The notes under the pieces: model-generated
What the model was told of the DNA's origin: nothing
Seen by the model: the letters and a program-made list of their open reading frames with translations, nothing else
The model's database searches: none
Assembly (NCBI GenBank): GCA_937931765.1
Contig: CALHAO010000238.1
Coordinates: 1-7,816 of the forward strand
Source: an uncultured Thiotrichaceae bacterium
GTDB lineage: Bacteria > Pseudomonadota > Gammaproteobacteria > Thiotrichales > Thiotrichaceae
DNA: 7,816 bases
Direction of reading: 5' to 3'
Translations under genes and position numbers: made by a program
Shown here: in pieces, positions 1 through 5,934 of the stretch
Position numbering within the stretch: position 1 is the first letter of the stretch
Layout of the letters: each line of letters begins with the position of its first letter

Positions 1-642
1 GATGCCAGCAGAAAGATTCACGATCGGGCTAATTTCAAACACGATGGAGTCATGGGTGTATAACAGCACCTGGGCGCAACGGTGCAGGCCACATTGTTGT
101 GAGGCGGGGTTTAATTGCTCAGGCAGTGTGTCTGCTGAAAAGGCAAAAGCTTTAATATTGAGCTGTTTGGGTGAGCTGAGGTATCTGCCGGTAATGCGCT
201 GATATTCGTTTTTAATCAGCACAGACTCTTCCACGTCCGCAAAGATAATGTCGCTGCTGCGCTGTAACTCATTTTCGGTCAGCGGTAATTGTAGATACTG
301 CTGATGCTCCGTGGAAAGAACCTGCTGTGTGTCCAGGTCAACAATGCTATGAATGGTTTCATTGTTGCTGTAATCGTAATGATAAACATCGGCCAGTCGC
401 TGTGCTATCTGCTCTTTATCCATCGGGCGGCGCTCGACCAGCAATAGCTCTTTAGCCGTGTTGCTAGCTGACGTGCTGCGTTGGCTGCGGAGGTTTGTTG
501 TGCTGGCTGATGCCGAGAGAGTTAACGCATTTTCCAATTCATCGGGGCTGAGTGGATCGGTGTCGTTGGCCTGAAGCGTAGCGCTGAATAAAGTGATTAA
601 CAACGATAGCCCTGCCGCTTTGAATGGATTAATAATGTTCAT
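1..642 (-). CDS. Exported protein with copper-amine-oxidase N-terminal-like region (C-terminus outside window)
   Basis: The reading frame is open from an ATG at 642 to the window edge, giving 214 residues without a stop. An AGGA ribosome site lies just upstream (AGGAATTAAA before ATG). Residues 1-25 form a signal peptide with a hydrophobic core ending in TLQA, so the protein is probably periplasmic. A Ser/Thr/Ala-rich linker follows at about 42-63. Residues 68-150 (LLVERRPMDK, SIVDLDTQQVLS, LPLTENELQ) look like the small N2/N3-type domains of copper amine oxidases, in which a 'VVDL..g.V' strand precedes a helical E-rich stretch. Two cysteines (184 and 189) could form a disulfide. The catalytic oxidase domain, if present, lies beyond the left edge; the protein could instead be a small protein made of these domains alone. 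It points the same way as the polysaccharide cluster but is 312 bases downstream, so membership is uncertain. The frame and signal peptide are solid; the family call is weak. Confidence 0.72.
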   Translation of the reverse strand, partial: MNIINPFKAAGLSLLITLFSATLQANDTDPLSPDELENALTLSASASTTNLRSQRSTSASNTAKELLLVERRPMDKEQIAQRLADVYHYDYSNNETIHSIVDLDTQQVLSTEHQQYLQLPLTENELQRSSDIIFADVEESVLIKNEYQRITGRYLSSPKQLNIKAFAFSADTLPEQLNPASQQCGLHRCAQVLLYTHDSIVFEISPIVNLSAGI

Positions 643-682
643 TTTAATTCCTGATTGCATTTTCTTACCGATGTAAAAGGCG

Positions 683-709
683 ATTTACTTTTTATTCATA
701 TAAGTAAAT
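683..709. repeat. Perfect 8-base inverted repeat upstream of the gene starting at 642
   Basis: ATTTACTT (683-690) and AAGTAAAT (702-709) are exact reverse complements separated by 11 bases. The element is 41 bases upstream of the ATG at 642, about where a promoter or operator for that gene would sit. The symmetric half sites are spaced as for a dimeric transcription factor; a terminator is unlikely because the stem is AT-rich and weak. The repeat is seen directly; its role as an operator is inferred. Confidence 0.4.
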
Positions 710-720
710 TTAATGGCTGG

Positions 721-870
721 TGAGGGATTGAGGTATTGAAAATGCTGTTAGCGGTGGCTTTTGTGGGATAAGTAATAAATTTGGATTATTAGTGGCATTA
801 AAGTGTTGATGAGTGGGTTGGGGGTGAGGAATTGTGAGTAGGGCAGGTATGTTTAGGAAGGGAGAAGACG
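721..870 (-). promoter_or_regulatory. Candidate Rho-utilisation (rut) zone downstream of the cluster
   Basis: By hand count the plus strand has 58 G and only 6 C in these 150 bases, so a minus-strand transcript here would be C-rich and G-poor. That bias, with little stable structure, is the known signature of sites where Rho loads. The zone lies 85 bases past the stop codon of the last cluster gene and is read in the same direction, the right place for Rho-dependent termination. It could also be part of a long leader for the gene at 642. The composition is observed; the function is inferred. Confidence 0.35.
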
Positions 871-883
871 GTGCCTCTCCCTT
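858..883. terminator. Possible weak hairpin terminator
   Basis: AAGGGAGA (858-865) pairs with TCTCCCTT (876-883) around a 10-base loop. On the plus strand the stem runs into a short T run (882-885), but no plus-strand gene precedes it. On the minus strand, where it would follow the barrel gene ending at 955, the downstream sequence (CCTAAACATA) lacks a T tract. It may be a pausing or 3'-protecting hairpin rather than a true intrinsic terminator. Confidence 0.3.
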
Positions 884-954
884 TTGGTGTAAATGTTTCT
901 ATTATTAACTAAGCGGCGCGTCGGTTTTATTGATTACGGGCGTGCCTGAATTGT

Positions 955-1917
955 TTAATAATGGTTGAATTTCAGTCCAATATTGGCACCGGTCTCATCC
1001 CAGTCAGAAGCTTCTTGCTGAGATTTAATATAGTGCGCATTGGCAGTGAGTGTGCTGTTAGGAGATATTTTCATATCAGCCCCAACCGATGCGTAATAGC
1101 CCGTGCCATAATCATTGGAAGCATCATCTTTGCTGCGGTTAACGTTGAGGCTGGTGTTCATACTGAGTTTGTCGTTCACCGGATAACTGGCGGTAAAGGT
1201 GGCAGCGACAGAGCGGTAGTTTTCCGGTGTCCAGTAACCTTCATCCTGGTATTTGAAGTCCAGCGTGCTGTACTCCACTCCGGCCCAAATGTAAGGCCAG
1301 CTAGGCGAGATGCCGTAGTATGCACCGACTTTATACGCCTTTGAGCTATTGCCATCGCTGAGTTTACGGTAGGTATTGTCAGCTTCTAAGCGGACGCGCT
1401 CTGTTGGGCGGTATTTCACATCGGCCTTCGTTGTTTTGGCATTGAGGATCTGGCCATGCTGATTGGTTAAAATTTGATTGCGGTAGGCGAAGTCTTTTTC
1501 ATGTTGAATGCCAACAGAGAGTTGTTCACCGAGTGTGGCTTTTGCTCCGACCTGATAGGTCGTTAGGTTTTCTGAGCGGTGATCATCCTGTGAGTCAACC
1601 TTGGCAGCACCTACACCACCTTCAACATAAAAGGTGTCATTGAGTTGGCGACCTGCTCTAAGTTTGATTTCATTGGCGCGGTAAGACACATGTTCGTCTT
1701 CGATGCGGTGGTGCGCCGCTGTGCCACCAAATCCTTCTTGTCCTTGTTGGCTGGCACCATAATTAAAGTTGATGCTGTGGCGCTCAAAATCTGAAGAGGT
1801 GCTGACTGTTTCAGCTTCCATGCCATACAAGTGGTTGCTTCCACCCGCCTGTAACTGGGCCAGTGGCAGGGATAACAGGGATGTGCTGATAATAAGAGAA
1901 AGTGCTTTAGGGTTCAT
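955..1917 (-). CDS. Outer-membrane beta-barrel, probable polysaccharide export porin (BcsC/PgaA C-terminal type)
   Basis: This 320-residue protein most likely forms the outer-membrane channel for the polymer made by the cluster. Residues 1-24 are a signal peptide ending in LQA. The rest is alternating polar and aromatic or hydrophobic residues typical of beta-strands with short turns (for example NDTFYVEGGVGAAKV, YGISPSWPYIWAGVEYS), ending in the aromatic terminus FNHY expected of barrel proteins. The segment near 227-246 (EGYWTPENYRS, then a strand) resembles the 'GY.SP..Y.S' stretch in the C-terminal barrel of BcsC and related exporters. Unlike BcsC and PgaA it has no TPR domain. The ATG at 1917 is preceded by a strong AAAGGAAG site at 1922-1929 and overlaps the deacetylase stop by 11 bases. 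Barrel and export are well supported by sequence style and context; kinship to BcsC rests on one motif. It could instead be a general porin-like protein. Confidence 0.78.
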   Translation of the reverse strand: MNPKALSLIISTSLLSLPLAQLQAGGSNHLYGMEAETVSTSSDFERHSINFNYGASQQGQEGFGGTAAHHRIEDEHVSYRANEIKLRAGRQLNDTFYVEGGVGAAKVDSQDDHRSENLTTYQVGAKATLGEQLSVGIQHEKDFAYRNQILTNQHGQILNAKTTKADVKYRPTERVRLEADNTYRKLSDGNSSKAYKVGAYYGISPSWPYIWAGVEYSTLDFKYQDEGYWTPENYRSVAATFTASYPVNDKLSMNTSLNVNRSKDDASNDYGTGYYASVGADMKISPNSTLTANAHYIKSQQEASDWDETGANIGLKFNHY

Positions 1918-3922
1918 GGTTCTTCCTTTGTTTAATCATGCTGATATCCGTGGATGTCGTGATGATTTGTTGTTGAAGTTGTCCTGCTGAATCGACGCTC
2001 AGAAGAACAGGGTTAAATTTGTGAATCAGTGCGTTGTCTGGTGTTATATTTTGTTGAAGTTGCGTGCGCAGACGCCACCAATCAGCAATGTCGCTGGTGG
2101 TCGCAAAAAATGCCTGGTTATTGTGAATATGATCCGCGAGATCTTTAACGGTTTGTAAGTGTTTCTGGTCGTTCATATACTGGGAGTGGAAGCTGAACAT
2201 GAATATGCCACCGATATTTTTTATCCAGTCCATTTCCTGCTTTAGTTGCATCGTGCTTTCTTTGTCGGATAACTCCAGCTCATCCCAGAGCAGGTAATCA
2301 TCTGAGTTCATGCGGGGGATGGAGATTAAAGCCATTGCATCTTTTTCATGGCTATAGATGGTGGGTGTAAAGCGATTGCCCGACACTTCGGCAATAAATT
2401 GACGAATGCCATTGTTGGCCATGGCATGGAGGGTATCTGTATTGTATTCTTCTCTGGGAGGTCTGAAGGAGACAACAGTTTGGCCGGTCAGCTCTTCCAT
2501 CACTTTGCGGCAACGTGCAATTCTATAATGCTGTAAACTGAGGCTTTGTATCGGGAAGTCCATGTGGTTATCACCATGGCAGGCAATTTCGCCTGTTTCT
2601 GCCAGAAACCGGCTTAAATCGCGGTTGTTTTGAGCTTCATTGGACAATGCATACCAGGTAATGGGGTAATTCTTGTCTTTAAAGTATTCGGCTACATGGC
2701 GGGCATTGGCAAATTGATCTTCCGTATCTTCTTCTAAAAGCGCCGCAAACGATTTTCCGTCAGGCCAGTTAGCCCATGCTGAGTAGGGTTCACCTTCCAG
2801 ATAACGAAATAGTGATGCCAATAAGGAGTGGAGATAATAAGGCGTCAGGTTTTCATGGGCGTCATCATTGGGAGAAAAGTCCATCCATATTAAACGTCCT
2901 TTATTGTGGAAGTCGGAGACTTCCATGCTTGGAAGGGAAGTTTTTTCATTTGCGCTGCTGAATGATTTGGCAAATAGCCGGGTGTGGCTATTACCACCGG
3001 CAAGGTGCCTGCGGTTGATGGATACACCCTGAGGTGAGTCTGAGTTAGCCTGGTAATGAGGGAAGGCAGATTGAAGTTCTATAATCATGCCCGCATCAAA
3101 ACCAAGCGTTAATTCTTTGTCACCCACCAAACTCAGATCTGCATTACCGGAGTTATTGCCATGTTCAAATGTCAGGCCATAAAATTCAAAAGGAATATTT
3201 TTTTCAATATAAGTCTGTAACGGCGGGCCATAGGCGATGATTTTTGCGCCTTGCTGCAGTAATTTCTGCGTACCAGTGCGATCCCATAAGCCCGGTAATA
3301 ATATATTGATCCAGTTCTCATGGTCTTTCCGGCACTTTGTTATTTTTGACCATTCGCAGTGTTTTACAATCAAGTCATGTTTTTTAGCGAAAGTTTCCCA
3401 GTGTTTCCTGGCTTGCTGGGTGAAATTGCCAGTGTGGGCAGGCCATTCTTCGTGGAATAAAGGGCTTATTAATACCAGTCCCTGTTTTTGTTCACGTAAC
3501 TGGTTGATATAAATAGCCAGCTCCGGCAGTGGTTGGGAGTCATTTTGCTCCCAGTGATATTTTTGCTGTTTTAGTGCTGTCAGGTCTTGTTCATTAAGAT
3601 CTATCTGAGAGGCTAATTTGTCACGATTGACATAGGTAGCTGTGCCCAGCAGGCCCAGAATGCTGAGTGCTACTGCTAAGCTTAATATGTGTTGCGCTGA
3701 TTTGCGTAAGTTGATTGGACTGCGCTTTTTGCCTTGATGTTCTAGTGCCTGAGGTTGTGCTGGCATGTAGCGTTTGAAGAAAACACCTTCATTATTCTCA
3801 GAAAGCAGGCTGCCTCTGGAGGGTCTATTCGCCCAGTGGCGGATAAAGAAAATGGCGGTTGTCGCCACAATGAGCGTAATCATAAAAACTAACAACATCA
3901 TGGCGATGAGTGACCAGTTCAT
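1907..3922 (-). CDS. Membrane-anchored NodB-type polysaccharide deacetylase with amidotransferase-like N-terminal domain
   Basis: This 671-residue enzyme probably removes acetyl groups from the nascent glycan in the periplasm. Two membrane segments (about 5-27 and 77-97) flank a basic cytoplasmic loop, placing the remainder outside the inner membrane. Residues 145-350 look like a class I amidotransferase/ThuA-like fold (GLVLISPLF, ILLPGLWDRTG, GAKIIAYGPP, GRLIWMDFSP). Residues 385-620 are the NodB domain. The metal and catalytic motifs are readable: EEDTED at 397-402 in the TFDD position, HGDNH at 449-453 (two metal-binding histidines), RPPREEY at 487-493, DDYLLWD at 541-547, and FSFHS at 576-580 with the late catalytic histidine. 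A short C-terminal extension (620-671) has no known match. The layout of a Rossmann-like domain before the deacetylase recalls part of PelA. The start overlaps the synthase stop as ATGA with only a weak AGGG upstream, suggesting coupling. The active site appears intact; whether the substrate is N- or O-acetylated is not shown. Confidence 0.88.
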   Translation of the reverse strand: MNWSLIAMMLLVFMITLIVATTAIFFIRHWANRPSRGSLLSENNEGVFFKRYMPAQPQALEHQGKKRSPINLRKSAQHILSLAVALSILGLLGTATYVNRDKLASQIDLNEQDLTALKQQKYHWEQNDSQPLPELAIYINQLREQKQGLVLISPLFHEEWPAHTGNFTQQARKHWETFAKKHDLIVKHCEWSKITKCRKDHENWINILLPGLWDRTGTQKLLQQGAKIIAYGPPLQTYIEKNIPFEFYGLTFEHGNNSGNADLSLVGDKELTLGFDAGMIIELQSAFPHYQANSDSPQGVSINRRHLAGGNSHTRLFAKSFSSANEKTSLPSMEVSDFHNKGRLIWMDFSPNDDAHENLTPYYLHSLLASLFRYLEGEPYSAWANWPDGKSFAALLEEDTEDQFANARHVAEYFKDKNYPITWYALSNEAQNNRDLSRFLAETGEIACHGDNHMDFPIQSLSLQHYRIARCRKVMEELTGQTVVSFRPPREEYNTDTLHAMANNGIRQFIAEVSGNRFTPTIYSHEKDAMALISIPRMNSDDYLLWDELELSDKESTMQLKQEMDWIKNIGGIFMFSFHSQYMNDQKHLQTVKDLADHIHNNQAFFATTSDIADWWRLRTQLQQNITPDNALIHKFNPVLLSVDSAGQLQQQIITTSTDISMIKQRKNHEP

Positions 3923-5250
3923 GAGTTGCTACCCTGATGTAATAAACCCAGTCGCTCAACTTTGTCCCAGGTCATTTTACTGGCGCGCCATTCGTCCAGC
4001 AGGGCGAGTACTCCCCAGGTTTGTAGTGCGAAGGTATAGGTTAGTTTTTGTAATATCAGCAGAGGCAGGTATTTCAGAAACTGCTTTGGACTTGCTGCCT
4101 GAAAAAGTGTGAGTATATCGAGGGCAAACAGCAGTATGAGCCAGCCGAGCACCAGTTTAATTTCACCCAGCAGAATAATATTGCTGAGCATAAATAAGGT
4201 AACGCCAAACCCGAGCACTTCAAACAAAAAGCCTTCTAATACCAGTAGGATGGCAATCAGTGACCGACGTTTGCCCGGAGCCGTCAGCAGTTCGAAAAAA
4301 TTATTATGCAGTACCTGATAAATGCCCCGCTTCCAGCGATACCGTTGGCGAAGCATGCTACTAATGGTGTCAGGTGCTTCAGTCACCGCTTGCATGCCTT
4401 CATCACTGCTGATGTGCCAGCCTAGTGCCAATAGCCTGACGGTTAAATCAGCATCTTCCGCAAACAATTGTTTGTCTTCATCGTATCCACGCGCCTGTGA
4501 TAGGGCTGATTTGCGGAATAATCCAATCGGGCCGGGTATGACCGTGACAACACCAAACAGCGATAAGCCCCGGCGAATAAAATTCTGACTGAGCATGTAT
4601 TCCAGCTGCTGGAAACGGGTAATCAGGTTGCTTTCATTAGCCACGATAATATTCCCGGCCACTGCTGCGACACGCTTATTTCTGAAATGGCGCAAACCTT
4701 TTTGTAAGCTGTCAGGGATGATGCGTGAATCTGAATCAACACACAGTACAAATTCGCCTGACGCATGGATCAGACCGGTATTTAAGGCATTTGCTTTGCC
4801 GCCATTACTTTGGGCAATAACGCGTGTAGGGATAAGTTTCGGGTTGTTATGACGGATGAGGTGTTTAACGATGTCTACTGTGCTGTCTGTACTGCCATCA
4901 TCCACCATAATGATTTCGTAATTGTCATATTCGAGGGCTAGCAAGCTATTGAGTGAGGCCTCAATAACTTCTTCTTCGTTGTAAGCCGGAATAATAATAC
5001 TGACCAGTGGCTGCCAGTCATCTTGCCGGGGCCACTGGGTGGGAGGGAGTGAAGTCTCTACCCATGCCGATGCCAGTAACAGTAAATGCCGGAGAACGAG
5101 CAGGCTGGCCAGGAAAATGAAAAAATGCACGACTGCAGATTGTAATGGGTAGGATGCTTCCAGCCCGCCCATTAAGCATAGCGACAAATAGATAAGTGTT
5201 GTCAGCATAATGACTATGCGGATAACTGAACTGAAATTTGCTTGAGTCAC
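3919..5250 (-). CDS. Processive family-2 glycosyltransferase, exopolysaccharide synthase (PgaC/BcsA-like)
   Basis: This 443-residue inner-membrane enzyme should polymerise a beta-linked glycan from a nucleotide sugar and move it across the membrane. Its length and layout match PgaC (about 440 residues): two N-terminal membrane segments (about 8-29 and 38-62), a cytoplasmic GT-A domain (80-320), and three C-terminal membrane segments between about 330 and 415. Motifs are complete: VDDGSTDST at 116-124, the metal-binding DSD at 172-174, AED at 264-266 for the catalytic base, and QRYRW at 302-306, the Q..RW signature of processive synthases. There is no PilZ domain, so any c-di-GMP control must come from elsewhere. 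The start is GTG at 5250; an overlapping ATG at 5252 is in another frame and meets a stop at once. The gene starts 13 bases after the KaiC/MEDS-like gene and overlaps the deacetylase. Polymerase class is certain; the sugar (GlcNAc, glucose or mixed) cannot be read. Confidence 0.93.
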   Translation of the reverse strand: MTQANFSSVIRIVIMLTTLIYLSLCLMGGLEASYPLQSAVVHFFIFLASLLVLRHLLLLASAWVETSLPPTQWPRQDDWQPLVSIIIPAYNEEEVIEASLNSLLALEYDNYEIIMVDDGSTDSTVDIVKHLIRHNNPKLIPTRVIAQSNGGKANALNTGLIHASGEFVLCVDSDSRIIPDSLQKGLRHFRNKRVAAVAGNIIVANESNLITRFQQLEYMLSQNFIRRGLSLFGVVTVIPGPIGLFRKSALSQARGYDEDKQLFAEDADLTVRLLALGWHISSDEGMQAVTEAPDTISSMLRQRYRWKRGIYQVLHNNFFELLTAPGKRRSLIAILLVLEGFLFEVLGFGVTLFMLSNIILLGEIKLVLGWLILLFALDILTLFQAASPKQFLKYLPLLILQKLTYTFALQTWGVLALLDEWRASKMTWDKVERLGLLHQGSNS

Positions 5251-5256
5251 ATGAGT

Positions 5257-5260
5257 CTCC
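5257..5260 (-). promoter_or_regulatory. Ribosome binding site fixing the GTG start of the synthase
   Basis: The minus strand reads GGAG six bases before the GTG at 5250. This spacing supports the GTG; the overlapping ATG two bases upstream is followed directly by TGA in its own frame. Confidence 0.65.
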
Positions 5261-5263
5261 GGG

Positions 5264-5878
5264 CTAGTGGTAAGTTTTCACTTCCAGCGACATTTTATTG
5301 TCATGTTTACGGCTGATGACCAGATAGCAATCGAGTAAAGAGGTGCTAATACTGCGCAGGCGTCGGTGTGCTACATCATCAATAGTGGTGTATTGAGCCA
5401 GAATAGTGCCTGCAATCCGTTCAGCTGCCTGATGGATTTTGCTGACAGATATTGTGGTCAGGTTGTAACTCTCCAGGTTGAACAACAGATCCGCGTTTAA
5501 AAAGGCCAGTCGGGTCGCTTTGTAGTTACTGAGATCTTCAATCTCGGTGAATAGCGCCTGATAATCTGTTGAGATGTTGAGTGAACGGGTGAAGGTGGTT
5601 TTGTACGACAAAATAAATAGTCGTTCACAGGCAATCATGTCGGTGTAATCGAAGCCCAACTTGTTGAATTTTTTGAGTATATTTTCAGGCGAGTCAAAGG
5701 TGATTAGCGTGACGGTTTCGCCTTGCTCAAGCCCGGTGTTGATAAAGCAGGCTATGCCCAGTAGGCCAGAAAACCGGTCGGCAGTTTCCAGTAAATTAAA
5801 TGATTTGGCAGGTAATCCCTGATAATTTTCGTCAAATAAGGGTACCCCCCATTGTGCCCTGGCTGTTGATAATTCCAT
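5264..5878 (-). CDS. KaiC/MEDS-like protein with degenerate nucleotide-binding loop, putative regulator of the synthase
   Basis: This 204-residue soluble protein has no signal peptide or membrane segment and should be cytoplasmic. Its pattern follows the KaiC/RecA-like fold also seen in MEDS (DcmR sensory) domains: an opening GVPLFDE..GLP (11-23), a helix with GIACFINTGLEQGE (41-54), the strand TVTLITFDSPENIL (55-68), then FNKLGFDY (71-78), and a Walker-B-like hydrophobic strand RLAFLNADLLF (123-133). The Walker A loop (GxxGxGKT) expected around residues 25-38 is absent; that stretch reads LLETADRFSG, so ATP hydrolysis is unlikely. Start ATG at 5878 has a good AAGGAA site seven bases upstream. 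Placed directly before the synthase, it may sense a ligand or bind the synthase; the cellulose regulator BcsE is, as I recall, also described as having an inactive ATPase-like N-terminal domain. The fold call is moderately sure, the role inferred. Confidence 0.7.
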   Translation of the reverse strand: MELSTARAQWGVPLFDENYQGLPAKSFNLLETADRFSGLLGIACFINTGLEQGETVTLITFDSPENILKKFNKLGFDYTDMIACERLFILSYKTTFTRSLNISTDYQALFTEIEDLSNYKATRLAFLNADLLFNLESYNLTTISVSKIHQAAERIAGTILAQYTTIDDVAHRRLRSISTSLLDCYLVISRKHDNKMSLEVKTYH

Positions 5879-5891
5879 TGACGTATTCCTT

Positions 5892-5908
5892 AATACCGTA
5901 CGAGTATT
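5892..5908. repeat. Inverted repeat in the gap between glycanase and KaiC/MEDS-like genes
   Basis: AATAC (5892-5896) and GTATT (5904-5908) are reverse complements around a 7-base centre that itself contains the palindrome CGTACG. It sits immediately upstream of the AAGGAA ribosome site of the gene starting at 5878, so it could be a protein-binding site or an RNA hairpin modulating expression of the downstream four genes. The stem is short, so it may be chance. Confidence 0.3.
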
Positions 5909-5934
5909 TACTTAATTTTTGTAGATGAAGCTGA

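Larger units (their letters stand above)
643..954. other. Intergenic region between the polysaccharide cluster and the next gene
   Basis: I see no convincing gene in these 312 bases. They hold, from left to right, the ribosome site and probable promoter area of the gene starting at 642, an 8-base inverted repeat, a C-poor plus strand from 721 to 870, a GGGAGA/TCTCCC hairpin at 858-883, and an imperfect GC-rich inverted repeat (GGCGCGTC at 915-922 against GGCGTGCC at 939-946, with two wobble pairs in the plus-strand RNA). It is the natural 3' end of the cluster to its right and the 5' region of the gene to its left. No clear -35/-10 pair stands out. Confidence 0.7.

Noticed and set aside
2..202. 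66-codon plus-strand frame at the left edge
   Set aside because: It is antisense to the exported protein starting at 642, which has a ribosome site and signal peptide; the plus frame has neither.
915..946. GC-rich imperfect hairpin just downstream of the barrel gene as an intrinsic terminator
   Set aside because: In the minus-strand RNA two positions become A-C mismatches and there is no following U tract.
961..1344. Open frame of 127 codons on the plus strand inside the barrel gene
   Set aside because: It is antisense to a gene with signal peptide, ribosome site and barrel pattern; its own translation is low-complexity and has no recognisable domain or good ribosome site.
3774..4112. Open frame of 112 codons on the plus strand across the synthase/deacetylase junction
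   Set aside because: It is antisense to two well-supported, overlapping genes and shows no family motif.
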